A stretch of 6,099 bases of DNA from Candidatus Peregrinibacteria bacterium. Its GTDB lineage: Bacteria; Patescibacteriota; Gracilibacteria; UBA1369; LOWO2-01-FULL-3. Below, in pieces: positions 1 through 6,099 of the stretch; the first letter of the stretch is position 1; every line of letters starts with the position of its first letter. The stretch covers positions 1 through 6,099 of the forward strand of contig WJKQ01000046.1 in the NCBI GenBank assembly GCA_014728975.1, in the 5' to 3' direction. Below the pieces are notes generated by a model, which ran no database searches, was not told the DNA's origin, and saw only the letters and a list, made by a program, of their open reading frames with translations. The position numbers were made by a program, and so were the translations under genes.

Positions 1-2274
1 ATCACTGAACCTGATGGTAAAGGAATTGTGGAAAGAGAAGTTATTAGAGTTGTAACGCCGGGTACTACGTTTGATGAAGGCATTTTGGAAAATAAAGCAA
101 ATAATTTTGTAGCATGTGTTGTCAAGGAAGGAGACCGCTATGGTTTTTCTTATGCGGATGTTACCACAGGAGATTTTAAAAGTACGGAATTTGAAAACTT
201 TAAAGAACTTGAATCGGAACTTGCAAAAGTAAATCCAGCAGAATGTATTTGCGATGAAGAACTCATTCCAAGGATAAATTTTGGATATAAATTTCCGTAT
301 AATTATTCGAAAGATCCAGAAAAAACTCTGAAAGATTATTTTGAAATAAAATCGTTAAAAATTTTTGGTCTGGAAGGAAAAAATTTTGCTGTTCGGGCTG
401 CGGGTATGCTTTTTGAATATTTAAAGGACACCCAGAAAACCGATTTAAAACATATTCAGAAGATTTCATATTATGATGTTTTCGAATTTATGCCTCTTGA
501 TAAATCCTGTGTGAGAAATCTGGAACTTTTTTTTACCAATCGTGATTCAAAAAAAGAAGGCACTCTTATTTGGGTAATTGATAATACTTCGACTCCAATG
601 GGTGGCCGGCTTATTCGAAACTGGATTTTGCATCCGCTTTTGAAAAAGAAAGACATCGAGGCAAGACTAAAAAAAATTGATGTTCTTATAAAAAATTCGA
701 GCCTTATAAGAAATTTACGCGATAATTTGGGTGAATTATACGATATTGAACGTCTGATCAGCCGGCTAAGTCTGGGAACCGGCAATGCCAGAGATTTAAA
801 CGCTTTAAAACAGTCTCTGGAAGTTGTTCCAAAGATAAAATCCTGTATTAAAGGTAAAAATATTTTTGCTGAAGTAGAAGCAGATCTTTATTCCTTAAAA
901 AATCTTGTAAAAATAGTTGGTGAAGCAATAGTTGATGAACCTTCAATAAGTGTAAGAGACGGCGGAATAATCGCGCCAGGCTATAACAAAGAACTGGATG
1001 ATTTACGTTCTATTAGTACTGAAGGAAAATCATTCATAAAAAATCTTCAACTGCGAGAGGTTAAAAAGACCGGGATCAATTCTTTAAAAGTAAAATTTAA
1101 TAAAGTATTCGGATATTATATTGAGATCAGCAAGGCAAATTTATCTTCCGTGCCCGATGACTACATCAGAAAGCAGACTCTGGTTAACGCGGAAAGGTTT
1201 ATCACTCCGGAATTAAAGGAATATGAAGAAAAAGTATTAAACGCGGAGGAAAGGATAAAAGAACTTGAGTATGAACTTTTTTATGACGTCAGAATGAAAG
1301 TGATCGAAGAAATAGTAAAAATTCAAAAGACCGCAAAAGCGATTGCGCTTCTTGATGTCATCTCTACATTTGCCTTTAATGCGGAAAAATATAACTACTG
1401 TAAGCCGGAGATTTTTGAAAACGGTGGAATCGATATTAAAAACGGGAGGCATCCTGTAATTGAAAAAATGACGTTTACAGGAGAGTTTGTACCAAATGAT
1501 TGTAAAATTGATAAAAAAAGAGAATTTTTATTGATTACCGGTCCTAATATGGGTGGTAAATCGACTTATTTACGTCAAATTGCTTTGACGGTTTTGATGG
1601 CACAGATCGGAAGTTTTGTTCCCGCAGAAAAGGCAGGCATAGGTATTGTTGATAGGATTTTTACGCGGGTGGGCGCCTCTGATAATCTTGCGGAAGGAGA
1701 AAGTACTTTTATGGTCGAGATGCAGGAAGCTTCCTTTATTTTAAATAATGCTACGGAAAAAAGTCTGATTATTCTGGATGAAATCGGCCGCGGTACTTCC
1801 ACGTATGACGGTGTGAGTATTGCCTGGGCAATTACCGAATTTATACATGATAAAATTCAAGCAAAGACTCTTTTTGCGACTCATTATCATGAATTAATCG
1901 AATTATCGGACAGACTTTCAAGGTCTTTAAATTTATGTGTGGCTGTTCGTGAAAATGAAAAGGAGGGAGTTGTGTTTTTGTATAAAGTCGTTGAAGGAGG
2001 TATTAATAAAAGTTATGGAATTGAAGTCGCAAAACTTGCCGGACTGCCTGTTGATGCGGTTAGTAGAGCCCGCGGTGTTCTTAAAGAGTTGGAAGCAAAA
2101 CAAATCAAAAAAATGCGTGTCAGTCCTGATCAAATGAAACTTTTTGAAGGGAAGTCCAGAAAACATTCTGAATTAAAAGTCCTTAAAGATCTGAAAAAAA
2201 TGGATATTGATAAATTGACTCCCATGGAAGCATTGCAAAAATTAAACGATATCAAAAAAAAGACTGAAAGTTAG
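1..2274 (+). CDS. mutS: DNA mismatch repair protein MutS, 5'-truncated by the window edge
   Basis: MutS is the cytoplasmic ATPase that clamps DNA, senses mismatches and recruits MutL. The frame is open from base 1, giving 757 residues. The GTG at 28 is an internal valine, because the residues before it continue the usual MutS sequence ahead of VVTPGT. By comparison with the family about 90-100 N-terminal residues are missing, including the mismatch-reading Phe-X-Glu motif. Numbering from base 1, the connector domain spans roughly 25-165. The core starts near VRNLEL (171-176) and TPMGGR (198-203). The DNA clamp begins around 361 with VFGYYIE and TLVNAERF. The ATPase has Walker A GPNMGGKST (514-522), Walker B LIILDE (589-594) followed by IGRGTSTYDG, and FATHYHEL (625-632). 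KSYGIEVA (670-677) belongs to the C-terminal helix-turn-helix. QMKLF (711-715) fits a beta-clamp binding motif, and the usual LTPMEAL segment follows. It ends in TAG. All visible catalytic residues are intact. Identity is certain. Confidence 0.98.
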   Translation: MTEPDGKGIVEREVIRVVTPGTTFDEGILENKANNFVACVVKEGDRYGFSYADVTTGDFKSTEFENFKELESELAKVNPAECICDEELIPRINFGYKFPYNYSKDPEKTLKDYFEIKSLKIFGLEGKNFAVRAAGMLFEYLKDTQKTDLKHIQKISYYDVFEFMPLDKSCVRNLELFFTNRDSKKEGTLIWVIDNTSTPMGGRLIRNWILHPLLKKKDIEARLKKIDVLIKNSSLIRNLRDNLGELYDIERLISRLSLGTGNARDLNALKQSLEVVPKIKSCIKGKNIFAEVEADLYSLKNLVKIVGEAIVDEPSISVRDGGIIAPGYNKELDDLRSISTEGKSFIKNLQLREVKKTGINSLKVKFNKVFGYYIEISKANLSSVPDDYIRKQTLVNAERFITPELKEYEEKVLNAEERIKELEYELFYDVRMKVIEEIVKIQKTAKAIALLDVISTFAFNAEKYNYCKPEIFENGGIDIKNGRHPVIEKMTFTGEFVPNDCKIDKKREFLLITGPNMGGKSTYLRQIALTVLMAQIGSFVPAEKAGIGIVDRIFTRVGASDNLAEGESTFMVEMQEASFILNNATEKSLIILDEIGRGTSTYDGVSIAWAITEFIHDKIQAKTLFATHYHELIELSDRLSRSLNLCVAVRENEKEGVVFLYKVVEGGINKSYGIEVAKLAGLPVDAVSRARGVLKELEAKQIKKMRVSPDQMKLFEGKSRKHSELKVLKDLKKMDIDKLTPMEALQKLNDIKKKTES

Positions 2275-2285
2275 TTTATTGCGGG

Positions 2286-2314
2286 TTTACAAAATTCTAT
2301 TATTGTGTTTAAAT
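2286..2314 (+). promoter_or_regulatory. weak sigma70-like promoter candidate before the lipoprotein gene
   Basis: TTTACA at 2286-2291 matches five of six bases of a -35 box. After a 17-base spacer, TTAAAT at 2309-2314 matches four of six of a -10 box. Transcription would begin near 2320, just ahead of the ribosome binding site at 2324. The region is so AT-rich that such matches arise by chance, and the 62-base gap is also compatible with simple read-through from mutS. Confidence 0.2.
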
Positions 2315-2323
2315 AAAGCAAAT

Positions 2324-2329
2324 GGAAAG
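2324..2329 (+). promoter_or_regulatory. ribosome binding site that sets the lipoprotein start at 2337
   Basis: GGAAAG lies seven bases before the ATG at 2337 and is the only Shine-Dalgarno-like sequence in the gap. The earlier in-frame ATG at 2322 has no such site upstream and overlaps this one. Starting at 2337 also gives a classic lipoprotein signal, MKK followed directly by the hydrophobic stretch. Confidence 0.6.
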
Positions 2330-2336
2330 ATTTTAT

Positions 2337-3944
2337 ATGAAAAAATATATTTTATTTGTAACGTTAATATTATTTTCCTCAATTTTTTCAGGATGTAGCG
2401 CGCAGAGAGATTTAGTCCGAATATATCAGGAATATCCTGAGGATGAGCGTGTGTGGGAATATATTTTTGACAACGTTAACGAAGAAAATGAATATGTATT
2501 TGAGGACAGACCGTTAGGGGTCATTTTACCTCATGATAATTTAACATCGAGTGAGCTCGCAAAATTTTATTCGGGTCTTTCAAAAGTTGCGGATCCTTCT
2601 ACCGTTTTAATTATCGGATCAAATCAGTCAAACAGTGGTGAAGGTAATATCCAGACATGTAAAAATTGTATTTTTAGTACCATTATTGGCGATTTGGAGG
2701 TTGATCATGATTTTTTGGAAAAAATGGTGAATGAAGGCGCAGCCGAATATAATAATGAAACTTTTATTAATGACCATGCTATAAATATTCATTCAATATT
2801 CATAAAAAAATATTTTCCGGAAGCAAAAATCGCGCCTATTTTGGTTAAATGGAAAATTCCTGTTAATGAAGTTGTGAAATTGAGTGGCTGGTTGGATGAA
2901 AATCTTGCCGAAGATGATCTTGCTATAGGGAGTGTTAATTTTTCCGGTCATGTTCCTCAGGGAGTTGCGGAATTTCATGATCGATCTTCATTCACAACAA
3001 TAAATAATTTTGATCTGAAAAATATTTATAAGCTTGGAGTTGATTCTCCATCGACAATTTACGCGCTTTTAAGTCTTATGCGCTCTCGCGGCTATGCAAA
3101 AGTTGAACAAATAGCCTATACCAATTCCGCAAATTTTATTGATGAGCATTCCGAGGAAACTACAAGCCATCAATATATAGCTTTTTTTAACGGCGAAATT
3201 GACCCGATGGAAGGAACAAGCATTATGGCTTTCGGAAATCTGCCTTTGGATAATTCCTTAACTTTTTTCAGAGGATGGGAATGGGATCCAAATTATAATC
3301 AAAAGGCGGACTATACAACAATCCGTCTCCTTAAGGAAATACGAGGAAAGGAAGACCGGTTTTTTGTCGGAAGCGATTATTTCGTGTTTGATATTCCTGA
3401 GAATGATTGTTTGTATGATGAAATAAATGGCGTAAAAATTGGTTTTTGTAAACTTGTGGAAGGCTCTTATGATTTGTACGGCTATAGAGATTTTTTGGAA
3501 GAAAAGCGTGAAAATACCGATCTTTTATTTCTATTATTTGAATTTAAAGGAGGAGGTGAAATTGATTATGACAGAAAACTTCTAATCAGAGATTTTGCAA
3601 AAAGAGGCGTGGATATTTTTGTGGGAAGAGGGCTTAAGGATATTATTCCTTTTGAAAATTATAGAGGTTCACTGCTTTTTTATTCATTGGGAAATTTCAT
3701 TACCGATAATAAACTTGCCATTAATCTGGATTCAAAATCTTCCGGTATTTCTTTGGGCATCTATATTGATGAAGATTATTATTATATTTACACTTTTCCG
3801 ATTGAAATAAATAACGGCTATCCAAAATTGTTGGATTTTTCCCAAAGGCCTTCTGTCTTTAACGCTTTTATAGAAGAAGCGTCCCTCAGAAGAAGGTCGG
3901 ATTCCACAGATTCCAAGAAAGGTATTGTAAAAATACGACGATGA
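2337..3944 (+). CDS. lipoprotein with a MEMO-like (AmmeMemoRadiSam system protein B) domain and a degenerate CapA-like domain
   Basis: This is a 535-residue exported protein of unknown function. The start at 2337 is chosen over the ATG at 2322 because of the ribosome binding site and signal peptide. Residues 1-20 form a lipoprotein signal (MKK, hydrophobic core, FSGC with Cys20 as the lipidated residue), so the protein should be membrane-anchored and face outwards. Residues about 60-285 look like the MEMO family: GVILPHDN (61-68), LIIGSNQ (91-97), NDHAIN (145-150), PEAKIAPILV (161-170), SVNFSGH (199-205), VDSPSTIYALL (235-245) and TNSANF (262-267). Residues about 294-460 look like the CapA/PGA_cap metallophosphatase family: MAFGNLPLDN (297-306), NGVKIGF (364-370), GVDIFVG (424-430) and FYSLGNF (448-454). 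Expected metal ligands are replaced in both halves. A basic tail (RRR at 518-520, KIRR at the end) closes the protein. It sits 62 bases after mutS and 29 before mutL, on the same strand. It ends in TGA. The MEMO assignment is fairly firm; the CapA one is weaker; the function is unknown. Confidence 0.8.
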   Translation: MKKYILFVTLILFSSIFSGCSAQRDLVRIYQEYPEDERVWEYIFDNVNEENEYVFEDRPLGVILPHDNLTSSELAKFYSGLSKVADPSTVLIIGSNQSNSGEGNIQTCKNCIFSTIIGDLEVDHDFLEKMVNEGAAEYNNETFINDHAINIHSIFIKKYFPEAKIAPILVKWKIPVNEVVKLSGWLDENLAEDDLAIGSVNFSGHVPQGVAEFHDRSSFTTINNFDLKNIYKLGVDSPSTIYALLSLMRSRGYAKVEQIAYTNSANFIDEHSEETTSHQYIAFFNGEIDPMEGTSIMAFGNLPLDNSLTFFRGWEWDPNYNQKADYTTIRLLKEIRGKEDRFFVGSDYFVFDIPENDCLYDEINGVKIGFCKLVEGSYDLYGYRDFLEEKRENTDLLFLLFEFKGGGEIDYDRKLLIRDFAKRGVDIFVGRGLKDIIPFENYRGSLLFYSLGNFITDNKLAINLDSKSSGISLGIYIDEDYYYIYTFPIEINNGYPKLLDFSQRPSVFNAFIEEASLRRRSDSTDSKKGIVKIRR

Positions 3945-3957
3945 GGTAAGAATGTAA
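3943..3957 (+). promoter_or_regulatory. Shine-Dalgarno followed by a start-stop codon pair (ATGTAA) ahead of mutL
   Basis: GAGG at 3943-3946 overlaps the lipoprotein stop codon. Five bases after it, ATG at 3952-3954 is followed at once by TAA at 3955-3957. This is the only Shine-Dalgarno-like site in the gap, and it lies about 27 bases before the mutL ATG, too far to serve it directly. It could be a minimal start-stop reading frame that holds or reloads ribosomes, or simply chance. Confidence 0.25.
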
Positions 3958-3961
3958 TCCC

Positions 3962-3967
3962 TAATAT
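3962..3967 (+). promoter_or_regulatory. possible -10 element for a leaderless mutL transcript
   Basis: TAATAT fits the TANNNT pattern. It lies at -12 to -7 if transcription begins on the A of the mutL ATG at 3974. Together with the missing Shine-Dalgarno site, that is the arrangement expected of a leaderless gene. No good -35 box lies at the usual distance (3939-3944 is a poor match), so this stays tentative. Confidence 0.25.
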
Positions 3968-3973
3968 AGATTT

Positions 3974-5701
3974 ATGGCGCTTATTAAGATTTTGCCTGAA
4001 AAACTTGTTAATCAGATTGCCGCCGGCGAGGTGGTCGAGCGCCCTTCGAGTGTGGTTAAGGAGCTTGTTGAAAACTGTATAGACGCGGGGGCGGACAAAA
4101 TAGTTGTTGAATTAAAAAACGGAGGAAAAACTTTCGTTAAAGTTACCGATAACGGAAATGGTATGTCCGGAGACGATGTTGAAATGGCAATTTCCAGACA
4201 CGCGACCAGTAAAATTTTAAGTGAATCCGATCTTTGGAAAATTAAAACGATGGGTTTTAGAGGTGAAGCTCTGGCAAGTATTTCTTCAGTTTCAAAAATG
4301 ACAATAAAAAGTAAGCTTAAGAAAGATGATGCCGGAACATTAATCGATGTAGAAGGCGGTGAAATTTTGACAATAAAAGATGTCGGAATGGACAGCGGTA
4401 CCGTAATAGAGGTTTATAATTTATTTTTTAACACTCCGGCAAGACAAAAATATCTAAAGAAAGACAGTATCGAACTTTCGCATATTACTTCGACAATTAA
4501 TAATACTGCTTTGGCAAATCCGGATATTGCTTTTAAATTGATTCATAATGGAAAGGTTGTAAGTGATCTTCCAAAAGTAACCGATCTTATTTCACGTATT
4601 TCGGATATTTTCGGAAAGGCTACAGCTGAAGCGATGATTCCGGTTTATTACGGCGGCGGTAATTTATCCATTGACGGCTTTGTGGGAAAACCTGTTTTAA
4701 GCCGTTCAACTTCAAAACATCAATATCTTTTTGTGAATGGACGACCGATTGTTCATTATTTGATCGCCCATACTGTTAAATCGGCTTTTCATTCCATGCT
4801 TATGGAGAATAAAAAACCGGTTTTTGTTATCAATCTTAAAATCGACCCCGGTCTTATCGATGTAAATGTTCATCCGCGTAAAGTCGAGATTCGTTTTGAA
4901 GATCAGCAGACAATTTTAAAAGCGGTTTATAATTCCGTGAAAGCGGCATTGGACAAAGGGATTTTGACTCCAAAAGCTTTCACAGAATCAAGAAGATATA
5001 TGGGAGAGGGCATTAAACATTCTTCCCCAAAAAAAGAAAACAGGTTTTCTGTTCCTTCACCCCAGGATGCTCTTGAGTTTTCAAAAAACGTGATGCTTAA
5101 CAGAGAATCTGCAAATTTGGATGAAAGCAATTCTATGAGCGCGATAACACAAATATCAGATTGTTATATAGTCGCTGAGAATGAAGAGGGGCTTATACTA
5201 ATTGATCAACACGCGGCTCATGAACGGGTTCGCTATGAACAATTAATGGATCAGTTCGAGAATCGGAAGAAATCTGTACAGCCTTTGCTGGTCCCGTTGG
5301 AGATTGAGTTTAGTAACGACGAGATTGGCATAATTGAAGGAAATAAAGAAATTTTTAAAAAACTCGGATTTGAGATAAAAAATAATGGAAAAGGATTAAT
5401 AGTGGAGAGTGTACCGGCTTTTTTGTCCGGTGAGGATATTGATCAGGTTATCAAGGGAGTTATTGATGATATATTGAATGAAAAATCGCCAACGAAGTTA
5501 CAGGGTAAAACCGAACAGGTTATTAATTATTTGGCCTGCAGGAGTGCAATTAAGTTTGGACAATCGTTAAGTTTGGAGGAAATGCAGGGGCTCATAAAAC
5601 AGATGGATAAATGCAAAAGACCTTATACTTGTCCGCATGGGCGCCCTACAATGGTTTCTTTGACTTTAAGTGAACTGGAAAAAATGTTTGGCAGAAAATG
5701 A
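3974..5701 (+). CDS. mutL: DNA mismatch repair protein MutL with an intact endonuclease motif
   Basis: MutL is the GHKL ATPase that couples MutS mismatch recognition to strand nicking and excision. The protein is complete at 575 residues. The start is fixed: a TAA in the same frame lies only three codons upstream (3962-3964), and the ATG begins the usual opening with NQIAAGEVVERP (13-24). ATPase motifs are catalytic Glu30 and Mg-binding Asn34 in KELVEN, DNGNGM (59-64), RHATSK (75-80), GFRGEAL (94-100) and NTPAR (153-157). The transducer domain has FVNGRP (253-258) and DVNVHPRK (296-303). A variable linker covers about 335-385. The C-terminal dimerisation domain has DQHAAHERVRYE (411-422), which fits the endonuclease pattern DQHA-X2-E-X4-E exactly. 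It also has QPLLVP (436-441) as a beta-clamp motif, ACRSAIKFG (521-529), CPHGRP (553-558) and FGR near the end. This is the MutH-independent nicking type, unlike E. coli MutL. No Shine-Dalgarno site precedes it. It ends in tandem TGA codons. Identity is certain. Confidence 0.98.
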   Translation: MALIKILPEKLVNQIAAGEVVERPSSVVKELVENCIDAGADKIVVELKNGGKTFVKVTDNGNGMSGDDVEMAISRHATSKILSESDLWKIKTMGFRGEALASISSVSKMTIKSKLKKDDAGTLIDVEGGEILTIKDVGMDSGTVIEVYNLFFNTPARQKYLKKDSIELSHITSTINNTALANPDIAFKLIHNGKVVSDLPKVTDLISRISDIFGKATAEAMIPVYYGGGNLSIDGFVGKPVLSRSTSKHQYLFVNGRPIVHYLIAHTVKSAFHSMLMENKKPVFVINLKIDPGLIDVNVHPRKVEIRFEDQQTILKAVYNSVKAALDKGILTPKAFTESRRYMGEGIKHSSPKKENRFSVPSPQDALEFSKNVMLNRESANLDESNSMSAITQISDCYIVAENEEGLILIDQHAAHERVRYEQLMDQFENRKKSVQPLLVPLEIEFSNDEIGIIEGNKEIFKKLGFEIKNNGKGLIVESVPAFLSGEDIDQVIKGVIDDILNEKSPTKLQGKTEQVINYLACRSAIKFGQSLSLEEMQGLIKQMDKCKRPYTCPHGRPTMVSLTLSELEKMFGRK

Positions 5702-5731
5702 TGAGTGCCTGATGGCAATATACGAATTATT
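5702..5731. other. 30-base convergent gap between mutL and the DUF4012-like gene, no clear terminator
   Basis: The gap begins with a second TGA in frame with mutL (5702-5704). Its only dyad is a four-base stem, TGCC-TGAT-GGCA (5706-5717), with no U-tract directly after it on either strand. It is too weak to call a terminator. Confidence 0.5.
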
Positions 5732-6099
5732 TTATTCCTTTTTCCAGATACCGGAGAAATATTTATCGTATACAAGATTTGTTGCGAAAGTTACACTCCC
5801 TTCCGGAGATAAACGTGCCTCTTCAGGGTATATTGAAAGATTTTTTATTTCTTCATCAGTGGTGACGGTTTTTGTAAATATACTACCGCGACTGCCGGGT
5901 TGTTTTTCTATGTATAATTTATAAGTTGAGACAGGTTCAAATTTCATCCTGAAAGGAAGGCTGTATTTTATACGGATTTTAGAAGTTTCGCCTGCTTCAG
6001 TTTCGATGGTGGTAAAGAAGTAAGTTTTTTTCAGATCTTTATCGTATTTTGTATTTACATCCGAACCGTTCGATTCGATAATTTCGCATCCTTCAGGCA
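5732..6099 (-). CDS. C-terminal part of a DUF4012-like protein, cut by the window edge
   Basis: The - strand frame is open from the window edge to a TAA at 5732-5734, giving 121 residues plus stop. The Met at 5945-5947 is internal: the frame continues upstream with sensible protein (PEGCEIIESNG, then TIETEAGETSKI, then KYSLPFRMKF). The pattern fits the end of DUF4012 proteins as I recall them. It has a glycine-containing PEG...LIxSxG turn, a gradient of beta strands with 'AGET', a 'YxLPF' strand, 'YKLYIEKQPG', and a close of the type 'DKYFSGIWKKE'. DUF4012 proteins are large, membrane-anchored and surface-exposed, common in Patescibacteria and of unknown function. No membrane segment lies in this fragment. 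It converges on mutL with 30 bases between stop codons, so it is a separate transcription unit. A coding frame here is well supported; the family name is less certain. Confidence 0.65.
   Translation of the reverse strand, partial: PEGCEIIESNGSDVNTKYDKDLKKTYFFTTIETEAGETSKIRIKYSLPFRMKFEPVSTYKLYIEKQPGSRGSIFTKTVTTDEEIKNLSIYPEEARLSPEGSVTFATNLVYDKYFSGIWKKE

Noticed and set aside
28..30. GTG at 28 as the mutS start codon
   Set aside because: The frame is open to base 1 and the preceding nine residues continue MutS-like sequence, so this is an internal valine and the gene is cut by the window.
263..1802. Several - strand frames of 68-104 codons opposite mutS
   Set aside because: All are shadows of the conserved mutS frame, with low-complexity or unrecognisable products.
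1937..2137. 66-codon + strand frame inside mutS, with a GAAGGAGGT site before an internal ATG at 2015
   Set aside because: It overlaps highly conserved mutS coding sequence in another frame and its product resembles nothing I know; the purine-rich site comes from the codons around the glycine pair at MutS residues 666-667.
2322..2324. ATG at 2322 as the lipoprotein start
   Set aside because: It has no ribosome binding site upstream and overlaps the site that serves the ATG at 2337; the signal peptide is more typical from 2337.
3595..3810. 71-codon hydrophobic + strand frame inside the lipoprotein gene
   Set aside because: The hydrophobicity follows from T-rich codons read in a shifted frame; there is no independent support for expression.
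5706..5717. TGCC-TGAT-GGCA dyad as a mutL terminator
   Set aside because: The stem is only four base pairs and no T-run follows directly.
5670..5924. 84-codon + strand frame across the mutL end
   Set aside because: It is mostly antisense to the DUF4012-like frame, which has a recognisable protein pattern and continues beyond the window.

Overview
The window comes from an AT-rich bacterial genome (about one third G+C by eye). It holds the DNA mismatch-repair genes mutS (5' end cut off by the window) and mutL on the + strand. A gene for a large lipoprotein lies between them, and the 3' end of another gene converges on mutL from the - strand. TGA and TAG are both used as ordinary stops and tryptophan is encoded by TGG. 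This argues against the recoded Gracilibacteria/Absconditabacteria group, where TGA means glycine. The - strand fragment resembles the C-terminus of DUF4012 proteins, and the lipoprotein joins a MEMO-like domain to a CapA-like domain. Both are, from memory, typical of Patescibacteria (CPR), so that is the likeliest source. This is an inference from gene families, not a computed placement.

Layout: 1-2274 mutS (C-terminal 757 residues); 2275-2336 a short gap with a ribosome binding site and a weak promoter candidate; 2337-3944 the MEMO/CapA-like lipoprotein; 3945-3973 a 29-base gap with an unusual start-stop element and no Shine-Dalgarno site for the next gene; 3974-5701 mutL (complete, 575 aa); 5702-5731 a short convergent gap with no convincing terminator; 5732-6099 the - strand DUF4012-like 3' end, running off the window. 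No stretch above 100 bases lacks a gene, and I see no RNA genes, mobile elements, CRISPR arrays or sizeable repeats.

MutS and MutL are the mismatch sensor and the mismatch-activated matchmaker/nickase. MutL carries an intact metal-dependent endonuclease motif and both proteins have likely beta-clamp binding motifs. Repair here is therefore probably of the nick-directed, MutH-independent kind. The lipoprotein has no evident role in repair: its signal peptide sends it out of the cytoplasm.

The most unusual content is that lipoprotein. It fuses two metalloprotein-like folds, and both appear to have lost most of their expected metal-site residues; the CapA-like half also lacks the stretch that normally holds the LANNH motif. 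It may be an exported pseudo-enzyme that keeps two folds for binding or scaffolding. Nothing in the window proves a new system.
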